The position numbers were made by a program, and so were the translations under genes. DNA of 64,000 nucleotides from Mycosarcoma maydis (lineage: Eukaryota > Basidiomycota > Ustilaginomycetes > Ustilaginales), in the NCBI RefSeq assembly GCF_000328475.2, contig NC_026479.1, forward strand, positions 558,001 through 622,000, in the 5' to 3' direction. The notes under the pieces were generated by a model. That model had not been told where the DNA came from and made no database searches. It was given only the letters and a program-made list of their open reading frames with translations. Positions 42,609-53,557 of this stretch are shown one piece after another; the first letter of the stretch is position 1, and every line of letters starts with the position of its first letter.

Positions 42609-43998
42609 TTCGGCGCCGTTGAAGAGATGTACGACTCTGAAAACGGGGCTGAGGAAGCTCTGACAAGGCAGAGGTCGTTGTCATCAACGACGGTGTTGGC
42701 AAAACGTACTCTGGACCCTTGAGTTGAAAATCTGATCACCGATGTAGTTGTTGCAAGACGGTTGACATCTAGATTGCAGGGCATGCAAACAGATGGCAAG
42801 AAGGCGCCTTGCTCTGCTGGCTGAGAGCTGCTGGGCTTGAACTATCTCGTGTCTGGCTGACTGCTAGTGGCTGGAACCTGTCGGCGCGAGTTGACAGGGC
42901 ATCGCGTCGCATCTCGGCTGGCCCCTGTTTTCATAATTTTCCTTTTGTTTTCGCGTGAATTCTGCGATTGCTGTGCTCAAGCCCAGCTCATTTTTTTAGC
43001 TCGGAAAGAAACCAGGAAAGGGCTGGTCGGTTGGATGGATGGATAGATAGATGTAGAGGGAGGGCTGGATGGCTGGTTGTTGGCTGTTGGCTGTCGCCTC
43101 GCCCGCCCGCCCGACTCAGTCTGAGGCCTTGCGTGTCTATTCGTCCCCCATTCTGTGATTAAGGCAGACAAGTTGCCAGCTTCATGCGGTGCCTTTGTCA
43201 GAAGAGACCGAATTGGCGGCGCTGATTCTGTCTCGCTGTGACTTTTTTCTCTGCCTCTCCTGCAGCCTGTCAACTCAACGCTGTCACACAGCCCTACACT
43301 CACGCTCACACTCACGGCCTTGCCGAGCAACGCCCGCTGTTCCGCCCAACCTCCATGGCCTCCTAGATTTTACCTGACCTGACCTGTTCGTGTCTTTTTC
43401 CTCGCGGCGTCATCTCCATCGTGCTTCGGTTCTCTCTTGTCTCATTGTCTTCATCCATCCATCCAGCTGCGAGCTCGGAGCTTCCCGTTGGTTGCCACGC
43501 TAGACAGCTCAGAGGGGAGGCGCATCCATCCTGGCTAGGGCTTCTCTCGCACGCTCATCCATCTCTGCAGGCCCCGGCGGAACGATCTCAAATTCCTATA
43601 CATTGGAGCTGGATCACGGACCTCCTTACTGTCTCATTCGATTTCGCACCAATTGCAAAGAGCCTTTGGATAGTCGCAGCTGCTTTGCGTCTGTTACAAA
43701 TCACGCATCATTCGCGTCATCCCATCCACAGCAAACAGGCGTCAACTCCTGTGGCAGCCATAGACATCAAAACGAAGCAACGCTGCTCATGGCGTCCGCT
43801 CGACGCGTGATATAGTTGCTCAAAAGGACGTTTCATCGAAACCTCGAAGCTCCGGCATCCAAGATTCAAGTTGATTCTCCAAGCGGTGGGCCTTGTCGTA
43901 AAGCAAACGTTTAGAACGGCCCCTTCTTCTTCGCCTCTCTTACAGCCGCGTTCCATCCATCTTCGGCGAGAACCCGAAAAGCACTACCGTCCGCAATC
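42609..43998. promoter_or_regulatory. Divergent DBR1/SH3-RA intergenic region
   Basis: A 1.4 kb region between divergent genes. It holds a GGAT/AGAT microsatellite at 43033-43051 and pyrimidine-rich DNA typical of a long 5' UTR for the SH3/RA gene. No copy of the palindromic repeat and no gene seen. Confidence 0.5.
43033..43051 (+). repeat. GGAT/AGAT microsatellite
   Basis: GGATGGATGGATAGATAGAT in non-coding DNA. Confidence 0.75.
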
Positions 43999-46900
43999 AT
44001 GTCAGCGTCATCCGTCGCAACGCAAGGTAAGCCTGCTTTGACACTCGACGTCAATCTCGGCCCTTCCGCTTTCGCAGGCATCGGTGGTTCTGGCACCAGC
44101 ACCACGCCACGTGCCCACCAGAACGCCATCAACAACAAGATTCACAATCAGATACACGCGTCTACGTTCGGTCCACAGGCCGACTACACGTCCAACAACG
44201 ATCGCGCCTACTCGCACGATGACTTTGAGCAACAACCGGACAATGGTGGCTTCAGTAGCGACGAAGATGCGCAGGACGTCTACGCCGCTGCAACCAGCAG
44301 ACTGAAGGCTGGTAGCTCGAGCGCTGGCGCCAGAGCCACCCGCGACGATGCTCACACGGCAACACGCGCTCAACTCCATCAACACAACCTCAACCGAATC
44401 TCTGATGCTTCTGACTACAATCAGCGTGACAGCGTCGATGTGTACGGTCAGGACGAGTATTCTCAAGACTCGCAGTACCGCCACCATCAGGTGGCAGACA
44501 GCATTCACGACGAGATGGTCTATGAAGATGAAGAGGATGGCGATGAGATCGAAGATGACGAGTCCGACCTCAGCTCTAGTCCCTCCATTCCAGACGAAAA
44601 CATCGACTTTGACCTCGTTTACGCTTTGCACAACTTTGTCGCGACCGTCGAAGGTCAGGCGACCGTCCACAAGGGAAACAGTCTCACGCTGCTCGACGAT
44701 AGCAACAGCTATTGGTGGCTCGTCCGTGTCCTTCGCACTCAAGAGGTCGGCTACATTCCCGCCGAAAACATCGAGACTCCCTTTGAGCGTCTCGCTCGTC
44801 TTAACAAGCACAGGAACGTCGACCTCACCTCAGCCACCGACGACGATCACATCCAAGTGCCAGAAAAGATCTTCACCAGCCATCTCGTCAAGGCTAGAAA
44901 TGCCACGGGCACCGCTGGCGTTTCGCTCCACTCCGGCAAGCTCTCTGCTCTCTCCCGGCGTGCACAGGGTGCTCCAGCTCCTCTGACCAAAGAGCAGAAG
45001 CGTAACAAGCGGGGCGTCATCTTTGGTCCCTCGACCTATCTCGAGCACAGCGGCGACGAGTACTCTGATTACGACCATGACGGAGAAGAGCATGACTTGG
45101 AGTACGAAGAAGATCCTGACGCCGTTTACGATGACGAAGATGAGCTTGGCGCAGAGGAGGCAGGAGACGACAACGACGATGATCAGGACAGAGACGGCCA
45201 AGACCACGAACACGAAAACATCGGCTTCGACAAGATGGAGCCTGATGATGGTATGGAGTGGGATGCGCAGGAGGCCGAGCGCATTCAACAAAAGCACCAG
45301 GAAGTCCTGCGTTCCAGCAATTCGGAGGATCACCAATCTACATCAATCCAGCAACAGGCCGCCGAAGCTCAGCAACAAATCATATCGCATCCATCGTCGC
45401 AACAGCACACCAGAGCACTGACTGTTCCGTCACAAGCATCTGCAGAACAGTCTCACTGGGCCAACGGCCGGCAATATCAGCAACAAGCACCACAGGGCTC
45501 CAGACAGCAGCAATATTCAGCCCAGTATCAGAATGATGACGATGCATCCACCAATGCTAATGGACGATCATCGATATCATCGCATCAGCTCGCCGTTGCT
45601 GGCCCTAGCTACGGCCCATTGTCAGCTGGTAAACTCGGCCCTGGTGAGCACGCGCGCACTGCATCAGCAGAACGTTCCGTCTCTAGCATTCATTCGAACG
45701 GCTCGGTTATCTACGATGCCAACGGCCGTCCTACGTCCATCGGTATGAACAGGAACAGTAGCTCCAGCAGCAGCAGTAGCTTCCTTCCTTCGCAGATTCA
45801 GCGCGAGCGTGCCAATTCCGATGCCAGCGCCAATTCGACCGTCCTCGCAACCGATGCTTCCTTGTCTTTAGACAAGGACAAGCGCAAGAGCAACCGCAGC
45901 AGCAGAGGTAACGACAGCTACGATACGAGCGACGACAAGGCCGGTAAGAAACGTTCGGGCGTCTTCAGCCTCTTCTCCAGAAAGGACAAGAAGGATCGCA
46001 AGAGCGGTAACTTTGACGATCGAGACAGCAACTTGGGTATCAGCTCCGAGGATGGCTTTGTCGCAGGCAACGCTCGTGGGCGCAGCAGCCCTGCTGCTGG
46101 TGCCAACCCTATCAACCCTGCAGTCCAAGCCGCCAACGCCGGCCTTCAGCCTGGTCAGAGTATCGGCATGGGCCGTGCCGTCCAGGAGCGCGACCGCGCC
46201 ACTCAAGAGGCATATGTGAGACAATTCTTGTCTCCCCAGAACAGCAGCGTCGAGCCCTCCCCTGTTCCAGGCTCGGCTGGCTTCGAAGACAAGAGACGCA
46301 TGCCACGTCCTGGTTCCTTGGTCGGCCCATCAGGCTCGACGCCTATGCTCAGCGTGCTCCGCGTGTTTGCCGGCGAGGGCGTCGACTCGGACTCGACCTT
46401 CAAGACGGTCTTGCTCAACGAAAGCACTCGCTCCATCGATCTACAGCGTCAGGCTCTGCAGCGCTTTGGCGTCGACCTGCATGCCATGGACCAGTACGTA
46501 CTGACTATTAAGCGTCTCGAAGGTGATGAGCGACCTTTGGACGAGGACGAGCATCCGCTTCAGCTCTTCAACACGCTTACCGAGATCCTTCAGCAAGGCC
46601 AGGTGACCGTGCCTAGCGTCAAACGGTCCAGTGTTGGCTCCATCTCATCCATCTCGTCCAATCTCAGCACGCATCCAGCCATCGCTCGGCTCGGCAACGA
46701 CTTTAGCGATGACCACGCGGTCAAGTTCTACATCAGCAGGCGCGATCGACTACAAGGCTATGTTGATCTCAGTGGCAATCACAGCGTTGACGTGTCGGGC
46801 CAAATTGCTAATGTTTCCGACCTTTCCATGTCGCAGGACAACAGCAATCCGACTTCATTGAGCCTAGTAGGTGACGAGAACGCCCCAAGCAGCCACTCTT

Positions 46901-49053
46901 CGCTGCTTACGGGCGAGACGACTGAGACGGTCCAGAGTCCCACCGCACGATTCGCGTTACGGCTCGTGATCTACGCCTCTGATCTTCCCGAAGGTGTCGT
47001 CTTTGATCCGCAGTCGAACGCGCTAATTCCTGCTGCTACGCTTCGCGAGCGTATGTCGGATCACCCAGAGACGTTGACAGAGTCCAACTCGCAGCATCGT
47101 TTCCGCGAAAAGATCCTCACTTTCCCGCGCAACACGACCGTTGCCGAAGTGGTTGAGGAAGGTCTCGACCGATTTGGAATCGCAGAAGGTGTTGTGCAAG
47201 GCGGCGATGACGTTGAAGATCGCCCTTCGAGACGCAAGAGCAGGCTTCACGTTAAGTACGGCCTTGCTGTGCAAGCAGCAGATGGCGAACGCGCATTGAC
47301 GCCCACAAGCAAGGTGCTGGATGCTTACCCTTCACCGCCTGCATTCAAACTTGGAATTGGCAACCGCAGATCAGTAGACGGAAAACGTCGCAGCATCGAT
47401 GCGGCTGCCTTGTTGGGTGCATCTGACGACATCGGTGCCAACGACCCGGTGTTTGTGCTGCGGCAGATCACACATTACCATTCAGGACCTAAAGCCCCTC
47501 GACAGATGACCAACACGGTTGGCGCAAGGGCGCACAGCCCCACGGACAACGTACTTGCTGCGGTGCAAGAGACTCGCCAAACGCAAGGGCAGCCACATAC
47601 AAGTCCTCATCTTGGCGAATCTAGAGACGTCTCGCAGGCTGCCCAAGCTCTGCCCAACCCCAACCAAGGCAAGACGCCGCAGGAAATCATTGCAGCTCAA
47701 CGAGCCGCAGCGGCAGAACGCAACGCAGCTGTGTTGGGAGCTCAACGCAACACGCAGCAAGGTGTCGATGTCGTGTTGACCAACCAAGCGCGCATCCGAT
47801 CTTCCAAGCTGGGATCGTCGAACAAGTTCCGCTATTCTTATGTTCCGGCGGACGGACAGGAACGCGATATCAGTGCAATTATTGAAGAGGTCATGAAGGA
47901 CCAGATGCAGTTATCGTACGATACGCACACAACCTCGTCGGTGGACACGGGCCTCAGTCCGAGAGACGCAGAACGGCCAGCGTATCGCAACAGGAGGATG
48001 CAGAGCGATTTGACGGCGGATGACTACGCTTCTGCGCGAAGTTCGTCTGGTGCCGACAGCCCGCTCAGTCTGGACGAGGTCGATTTTGAGGTTGGTGCTT
48101 CCGATGGGGTGGACAAGCAGGTGAATCAAATAGGTGCAGCGGATGCGCGAGGCGATCTGTTGGATACGTTGCTGCAAGCCGGTCCACAGTCGGATGCGAA
48201 AGTCAAGGAGAAGATCAATGCGGTGCTGGATCGCGTGCAGACGCCGACGATGTCTTCGACTGCTGCACCCTCAAGAGAGTTGACACCGAGCGGCGTACGC
48301 TCGGATTCGGCAGCAGGCGCATCGACGAGCAGCAGGACAGCACCGGTCGTCGGAGCTTCCGCAGCAGCAGCAGCGGCGGCGGCGGCGGCGGCCACGACAG
48401 CAACCGTTGCGCACAACAAGCAGCTCTCTATCGGATCTGAGTTGTCCAACTCTCGCGACACATCTAGCCCGCTCACTGTCGGAACGAGCTCTGCAGCGAC
48501 GCACGCGACTAACACGACAGGGACGATGCTGACGCCGCTGTCGACATTTGTGCCTGCACGCCAAGCGACGGGGATGCGATCCGCCTCTGCGCCGAGCCCG
48601 GGCACAAGGTCGCGATCAGTGACGCCGTCTACCTACCCTTCCGTTGCGGCGCTCTCCTTTGGAGCGGACGACGCGTCGCTTTCGCATTTGTACACAATCG
48701 TTGATGCTGCGGCACGCCGGGATCCACGCAAACGGCTGCTCACGCATGCGTCCATGTCGTCGATATCGTCGGCCTCTCCGATCCTCACCCAATCCGCACT
48801 CTACGGCAGCGTCAGTGCTGGCTCGAACTCGCGTCCGGGCAGCAAACTCTCTACGCACGCTTCGAAGCTGCATTCCCTGCTCATCGATGAACGTGACGCT
48901 CTGAAACCAGAACCAGGCGGTCTGTTCGCTCCCGCAATGCCGTTCGTTGAAGACAGAAAACTCAGAGAGGCCTACACTGGCATACAGAGACAGTTGGGCG
49001 ATATCGACGACACTCTCGACTCTCTCTTGGCTGACGTCATTCGTTGGTTCTAG
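43999..49053 (+). CDS. Large SH3 and Ras-association-like scaffold protein
   Basis: A 1684-residue, mostly disordered protein with three foldable parts. An SH3 domain at about 207-262 shows VYALHNFVATVEGQATVHKG, SYWWLVRV and VGYIPAENIETP, followed by FERLARLNKHRNVDL. A ubiquitin-fold, Ras-association-like domain lies at about 783-870 (LSVLRVFAGEGVDSDSTFKT, IDLQRQALQRFGVD). A second such domain lies at about 984-1158 (LRLVIYASDLPEGVVFD ... VAEVVEEGLDRFGIAEGV). Gln-, Ser- and acid-rich stretches fill the gaps, and there is a ten-residue Ala run near 1458. The combination points to a signalling or polarity scaffold at the cortex, but I cannot name the fungal orthologue. A 51-nt intron, in frame, may be spliced from 44027-44077. 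It converges on the La-motif gene, 316 bp apart. Confidence 0.85.
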   Translation: MSASSVATQGKPALTLDVNLGPSAFAGIGGSGTSTTPRAHQNAINNKIHNQIHASTFGPQADYTSNNDRAYSHDDFEQQPDNGGFSSDEDAQDVYAAATSRLKAGSSSAGARATRDDAHTATRAQLHQHNLNRISDASDYNQRDSVDVYGQDEYSQDSQYRHHQVADSIHDEMVYEDEEDGDEIEDDESDLSSSPSIPDENIDFDLVYALHNFVATVEGQATVHKGNSLTLLDDSNSYWWLVRVLRTQEVGYIPAENIETPFERLARLNKHRNVDLTSATDDDHIQVPEKIFTSHLVKARNATGTAGVSLHSGKLSALSRRAQGAPAPLTKEQKRNKRGVIFGPSTYLEHSGDEYSDYDHDGEEHDLEYEEDPDAVYDDEDELGAEEAGDDNDDDQDRDGQDHEHENIGFDKMEPDDGMEWDAQEAERIQQKHQEVLRSSNSEDHQSTSIQQQAAEAQQQIISHPSSQQHTRALTVPSQASAEQSHWANGRQYQQQAPQGSRQQQYSAQYQNDDDASTNANGRSSISSHQLAVAGPSYGPLSAGKLGPGEHARTASAERSVSSIHSNGSVIYDANGRPTSIGMNRNSSSSSSSSFLPSQIQRERANSDASANSTVLATDASLSLDKDKRKSNRSSRGNDSYDTSDDKAGKKRSGVFSLFSRKDKKDRKSGNFDDRDSNLGISSEDGFVAGNARGRSSPAAGANPINPAVQAANAGLQPGQSIGMGRAVQERDRATQEAYVRQFLSPQNSSVEPSPVPGSAGFEDKRRMPRPGSLVGPSGSTPMLSVLRVFAGEGVDSDSTFKTVLLNESTRSIDLQRQALQRFGVDLHAMDQYVLTIKRLEGDERPLDEDEHPLQLFNTLTEILQQGQVTVPSVKRSSVGSISSISSNLSTHPAIARLGNDFSDDHAVKFYISRRDRLQGYVDLSGNHSVDVSGQIANVSDLSMSQDNSNPTSLSLVGDENAPSSHSSLLTGETTETVQSPTARFALRLVIYASDLPEGVVFDPQSNALIPAATLRERMSDHPETLTESNSQHRFREKILTFPRNTTVAEVVEEGLDRFGIAEGVVQGGDDVEDRPSRRKSRLHVKYGLAVQAADGERALTPTSKVLDAYPSPPAFKLGIGNRRSVDGKRRSIDAAALLGASDDIGANDPVFVLRQITHYHSGPKAPRQMTNTVGARAHSPTDNVLAAVQETRQTQGQPHTSPHLGESRDVSQAAQALPNPNQGKTPQEIIAAQRAAAAERNAAVLGAQRNTQQGVDVVLTNQARIRSSKLGSSNKFRYSYVPADGQERDISAIIEEVMKDQMQLSYDTHTTSSVDTGLSPRDAERPAYRNRRMQSDLTADDYASARSSSGADSPLSLDEVDFEVGASDGVDKQVNQIGAADARGDLLDTLLQAGPQSDAKVKEKINAVLDRVQTPTMSSTAAPSRELTPSGVRSDSAAGASTSSRTAPVVGASAAAAAAAAAAATTATVAHNKQLSIGSELSNSRDTSSPLTVGTSSAATHATNTTGTMLTPLSTFVPARQATGMRSASAPSPGTRSRSVTPSTYPSVAALSFGADDASLSHLYTIVDAAARRDPRKRLLTHASMSSISSASPILTQSALYGSVSAGSNSRPGSKLSTHASKLHSLLIDERDALKPEPGGLFAPAMPFVEDRKLREAYTGIQRQLGDIDDTLDSLLADVIRWF
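44027..44077 (+). other. Possible in-frame 51-nt intron in the SH3/RA gene
   Basis: CAAG/GTAAGC at the 5' side and CTTTCGCAG/GC at the 3' side, with a TTTGACAC branch-like word. Its length is divisible by three and the frame is open with or without it, so it could be constitutive, alternative or not used. Removal deletes 17 residues after codon 9. Confidence 0.5.
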
Positions 49054-49369
49054 CATCGCTCTCCTCAGTGTTTCCGATATCTTAGCGTGCTTCGTTCAAC
49101 CAATCCAGTCGCTTCTTCTCGTCTTGACCGTCCGTCCGCACTGTGCTTACCTATCCTTCGTCCATTTTGGCTTCCACTGAGCCTCACTCGCCAGCGAACA
49201 TCGCAGACCAATCCACAAACACATGTCATTCGTGTTCGAGAAATGCAAACAATCTTGTTCAACATTCACCAATGCAGACTCACGATACCAGTGAAAGCAT
49301 CCACGACCAAGATGCTCGCAACCAAACATGTAGCCAGGCCAAACGTGAAAGGAGCGCATGTAGTTTTCA
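49054..49369. other. Tail-to-tail intergenic region, SH3/RA and La-motif genes
   Basis: 316 bp that should hold the two 3' UTRs. Nothing else is recognised in it. Confidence 0.5.
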
Positions 49370-52300
49370 TCACGCCTCGAGTGTTCCGCCGAAACCAGAA
49401 GCGCTCACAACGCCAAGCGCCTCCTCCTCCTCCTCCACATCCGCCTCCTTGTCCTCACCCTTCTCACCTGGCCGCTCTAACCTCTCGGCCATCGACGTGG
49501 GCAGAGTAAACAACTCCCATCCAAACCTTCTTCTCACCCTCAATCTCTCCTCGTCAACGTCTAACACCGCACTGCACAGCAAGGCATCCTTGACCATGCC
49601 CAGATCCGCCGTTATTGCCAGTACCCGCTTGAACCCTGCCACCACCTTGATCTCGACCCACCCTTGACCGTCCATCTTCTGCCTGAGGAAGAAGTCACCC
49701 TGCAAGTTATGTTGCGAGAAGTAAAACTCGATCTGTCCCAGTAGCTGTCCCAAGACGCCAGAGGGCAGTGGTGCGCCTGTCTGCGTCGTCGTGTCGAACA
49801 AAAACGCCGGAGGCCGGGCGTAGGCATTGTACGGTAGCCACGACGCAGGAGGCGGCGCGTTAGACGAAAGCATCGGTGTAGCTACGCCGGACGGGCCATA
49901 GAAAAGCGGCGGTGGCGGCGGCGGCGTTGCAGCGCCGGACGGCGCCGAAAACTCGTGCACAGCCTGTGGTGTGCCACGCGGCAGAGCGTGCACTTTTGGG
50001 GAAGATGCCACAGAGCCACGCGGCGAACTGCGGTTGGTGATGGGCGTAACAGCACCAGAAGAGGATGGAGCGCTCTTGGGCAATCTAAACCCATTTGGCT
50101 GTGGCTGTGGCTGTAACGATGAAGAGATGCCGTTGGGTTGCGCGCGGAAGTGGGTGCGTGTGTGCTGCTGCAGCTGTTTGGACGGCGACTCGCCCCGTGC
50201 GATTGGCGAAGACGCAGCAGCCGAGGTCATCTGCGTTTGCCCAGACCCTGCGGTCGGTTGCGCGGACGCCTGCTCCGTGCCCGACGAGGCTGCTCGACCG
50301 GTCGTCGTTGACTTGGGCCCCGAGTCGACCTTGTCACCCTGAGACACTGGCTGACCGCGAGATTCGGCCGACTTCGTGCTTGTTGTAACCTCGGCCGTAG
50401 CACCCCTCGCTTGTGCCTTGTCCTCCCCTCGAGTGGACTTCGCTTTGTTGACTCCGTCTTTCTTCTCGTTTTGGGTTCCCTGCTGTGTCTGGCCAGAGCC
50501 CTTGTTCCCGTCCTTGCGCGGCTGCTGTTTTTGCGGCTGCTTATTGCCGCCCTTGGCCCCCTTAGGTTCAGACGTAGGTCGATTGGGCTTGGCACCCGAA
50601 GTCGACGCCGTGTGCGTGATTTCGGGTAAGATGGAAACCCATTGCTGTTTTCCTTTCCTAGCTCCGGCGGCACCTCCAGCCTGCTGTGGACTAGCGCCGG
50701 GTGCAAGTCTGACTTGCAACTCGCCAAGCGTCTCATACAAGCTCTTTGGTGTCTTTGACTGCGTCTTAGTTGACTCCACCTTATTATGATCACCAGTGGC
50801 GGCTGGTGACCTCGCCTTTTCAGTGGGCTTCTTGCCAGCATCTAGCGGGCTAGGCCAATTGTTGACGTCTTCGAACGGCGGCACGCTGGCGGCAGCTGTC
50901 TTTGCTGAGCCTTTACCTTGCTTTTGTTGCTCCGCAGGCACACGTGATTTCGAGCCGGTTACTTTCTTGGTCGGCGAGGCATCAGCGTCACAATTTTCAG
51001 CTTTCTCGTCCGTAATAGCCTGTTTCTGAGATGCCGTGTCTGCAGAGTATTGCATCTCGTCGCTTCCGCTGCCAACGCCGTTTGGAGCGACCGAAGCAGG
51101 ACTTGGCGCGGAGTTGCCGTTGTCGTCATTGGCAGAGGCAATGTTAGCAGTGCTCCGAGAAGCTGCACCCTTAACTGCGTCCCCCGACGACGGGGCGGCT
51201 GTAGTGTCTTTACCAGCATCCGCTCGGTTTTGCTGCGACTTGTTCCAGACACTCTTTCCGACGCCCCATGCTGCCGCCACAGCACGTTCTGCCTTTTTAG
51301 CCGCCTGCGCTTCCGCTTCTTCGCTGAGCGCTGACGCTCCGTTGGGTCCAAAGCCACCAAAGTTGGGCATGTTCTGGCCACCATTCAAAAGATGGATTCT
51401 GGCAAGCCACGCATCGTCGTCCTCGGTTTGGCCGCCTTGAGCACCACCGTTCTTGAGAACCTCTTCAATGGCAGATGCCACCGTCACAGGACTTCCGGGG
51501 ATGTCATCGTGGCTGGGCTGAGGTGCGGAAGAAAGCTGCACTGACAGGGCCGAGGAGGGCAGCACTTGAGCCGCTGCAGTCTGGGTCTGCGTGGAAGCAT
51601 TTGCTGCTTTGGCTTGCCTTGGGAAATCATCCACAGCATCAGATGGCTTGATCTTGTCGTCTGCCTTTGACTTTTGCGCCTTGTTGCTCGAGCTAGGTGA
51701 TTGCGACGGTTGGGTCGAAGCAGACTGCTCAGCTGGTCTGTCTGCAGAATCAGCCTCTTCAGCAGAATGATGGTCGGCAGTGGCAGTCTTAGGCGAAGAT
51801 GCGACTTTGACTTTGGGTACAGTTGTCGACGCGTTTGTCTTTTCCGCTGTCTGCGCTGAGGCTGGTGGTGTGGAGGGCGTCGCCGAGGTTGACGATATTG
51901 GTACGGCATTTGACGCACGGCTGGTGGGTTGAGTGGCCGGTTTAGAGGATTTTCGGTCTGATTGACTAGAAGTGCTCGAACCTTTTAATTGACGCTCGTT
52001 AGCTTTCTTGGGTTCGGTGGCTGGTTGTTTGGACTTGTTGCCAGCGGCAGCAGCATTTGACGCTGCCGACGTCGAAGGTACTGGCGGTGCCTGCTTTTGG
52101 TGCGCCAGCGTTGATCGACGCTCTCGTTCCTTCTCGGCCTCGCGATCGGCAAGCTGCTTGCGACGTGCCTCCCAGACATTGAGGGTAGGACCGCCGCCGC
52201 CTGCGTTGGGGATAGCGATTGACTCGGCGGAGGCAGAAGTCGTTTTGGTGGGCAGCGAACTAACAGATGCATTCGATGCGCTACCAGAAGCAGCAGCAGC

Positions 52301-52528
52301 AAGACTGACAGGGGACGGGCTGGATAATCTGCCCGATGGAATGACAGCAGCACTCGACGACACAGAGGAAGAAGGAGGTTTGATGGCGTCCTTTGCAACA
52401 GCGCGAGTGGCGAATCCAGAGGAGGAAGGAGGATCCTGTTTTGTGGTCGAGGACGACTTGGAAGCCTGGCGAAGTCGGTCAGCATATGATAACTGCGCCT
52501 TGCCAGTGGAAGAGGACCAGGCTGACAT
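49370..52528 (-). CDS. La-motif RNA-binding protein (LARP1/Sro9 type)
   Basis: LARP1-type proteins bind mRNA ends or A-rich RNA and control translation and mRNA stability in the cytoplasm. The 1052-residue frame starts at ATG 52528-52526 (MSAWSSSTGKAQLSYADRLR, a start reminiscent of other fungal Sro9-type proteins). The first 900 residues are low-complexity Ser, Ala, Lys, Gln and Pro. The La motif sits near the C-terminus, about 922-996: LGQIEFYFSQHNLQGDFFLR and WVEIKVVAGFKRVLAIT are textbook La-module strings. An acidic tail follows (DKEADVEEEEE). No RRM is seen next to the La motif, which separates it from genuine La. Placing the La motif at the C-terminus agrees with Sro9/Slf1. Confidence 0.9.
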   Translation of the reverse strand: MSAWSSSTGKAQLSYADRLRQASKSSSTTKQDPPSSSGFATRAVAKDAIKPPSSSVSSSAAVIPSGRLSSPSPVSLAAAASGSASNASVSSLPTKTTSASAESIAIPNAGGGGPTLNVWEARRKQLADREAEKERERRSTLAHQKQAPPVPSTSAASNAAAAGNKSKQPATEPKKANERQLKGSSTSSQSDRKSSKPATQPTSRASNAVPISSTSATPSTPPASAQTAEKTNASTTVPKVKVASSPKTATADHHSAEEADSADRPAEQSASTQPSQSPSSSNKAQKSKADDKIKPSDAVDDFPRQAKAANASTQTQTAAAQVLPSSALSVQLSSAPQPSHDDIPGSPVTVASAIEEVLKNGGAQGGQTEDDDAWLARIHLLNGGQNMPNFGGFGPNGASALSEEAEAQAAKKAERAVAAAWGVGKSVWNKSQQNRADAGKDTTAAPSSGDAVKGAASRSTANIASANDDNGNSAPSPASVAPNGVGSGSDEMQYSADTASQKQAITDEKAENCDADASPTKKVTGSKSRVPAEQQKQGKGSAKTAAASVPPFEDVNNWPSPLDAGKKPTEKARSPAATGDHNKVESTKTQSKTPKSLYETLGELQVRLAPGASPQQAGGAAGARKGKQQWVSILPEITHTASTSGAKPNRPTSEPKGAKGGNKQPQKQQPRKDGNKGSGQTQQGTQNEKKDGVNKAKSTRGEDKAQARGATAEVTTSTKSAESRGQPVSQGDKVDSGPKSTTTGRAASSGTEQASAQPTAGSGQTQMTSAAASSPIARGESPSKQLQQHTRTHFRAQPNGISSSLQPQPQPNGFRLPKSAPSSSGAVTPITNRSSPRGSVASSPKVHALPRGTPQAVHEFSAPSGAATPPPPPPLFYGPSGVATPMLSSNAPPPASWLPYNAYARPPAFLFDTTTQTGAPLPSGVLGQLLGQIEFYFSQHNLQGDFFLRQKMDGQGWVEIKVVAGFKRVLAITADLGMVKDALLCSAVLDVDEERLRVRRRFGWELFTLPTSMAERLERPGEKGEDKEADVEEEEEALGVVSASGFGGTLEA

Positions 52529-53192
52529 GGCGGGTGGATGTGATGCGGCGAGCAGAGAGCAACCTCGCCGACTTGCTTGCTACTCGCTCCGCCCTTTTGC
52601 AACGAGTTAGTGGACTGCTTTTGCGCAGAACAAAGACGTGATTGAAGCTGTCGTTCAGAAGGAATCCAAGCTGAGACAAGCTGAGAAGCAGGGATGTCGG
52701 GACTATGATCGGACGCTACTTCCCGGGAAGAGCATGCGAGCTATGTATTTCTGGAGTGCACAGTTCTGGAATCGTGCGCTGATCACCAAGGAATCAAGTG
52801 AAGCTGCGAAGATGTGAGCGACGAAGAATCGAGAGTCGGGTCTTCCAATGATAATGTATGGCGGTAGAAGCACGGCTTCCTTAGGGTTGTGGCTCAACGC
52901 AGGGGCGCAAGCAAGAGGAGACAGAAGCGATCGAACGATGCAGAGATGGACGGATGCGTCAGGGAAGTGCGTTGAGATGCTGGGTGCTGGGTGTGAGAAG
53001 CAAACTTGCAGGCGTGGAAAGGATGCGGTTGAGGCTCCAAAGACAGCGCTGAGCAGGCCTGACCAGATCACTCGACGGAAAGGGAGGAAAGCGGGGGCAG
53101 TGTGAAGAGACACTCCGATGGCTTGAGAGGGAGAAGAGAGGGGGGTGGGTGTGATGAGGTCCAGAAGGATCGTGGGACCGGAATGACGCCGC

Positions 53193-53210
53193 AATCACGA
53201 ATCACAGAAT
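53193..53210. repeat. Palindromic-family half-sites
   Basis: AATCACGAATCACAGAAT: two direct half-sites, the second degenerate. Confidence 0.55.
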
Positions 53211-53519
53211 GTGGTGGGGATCCGAAGGACGTCTTGCGTGGTCGAGGCTCAGTAATGACACTCCAAGCGTGAAGAGTCGGTCCCGATCCGATCTATTACT
53301 GTGCTGGAAGCACACAAGTCCGTCACTCTCGGAGCAGCTGACTGACAGCTGAGCCAACGGCCGACAAGCTTTTAGCGTTTACACCCACTCACTCCTGATT
53401 GACTCACGACTCACGGCTTGTGAGTCACAAGTGAGTGTCGGTGTTGGTTTGGCCAACCAAAGTCCGATTCGACCTTCTTGGAGGCCCGATTGAGCTTCAC
53501 ATTTCACAGGTCACTATGA

Positions 53520-53557
53520 CCACGCATCACGCATCACGCCCATTCGTGATTCGTGGT
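53520..53557. repeat. CATCACGC units beside a palindromic repeat copy
   Basis: Three ATCACGC-type units are followed by ATTCGTGATTCGTGGTTT. The first part differs by one base from the standard half-site. Confidence 0.6.

Noticed and set aside
52703..53194. 163-codon minus-strand ORF upstream of the La-motif gene
   Set aside because: It starts with TTG and has no recognised motif; it is more likely the promoter/5' UTR of the La-motif gene.
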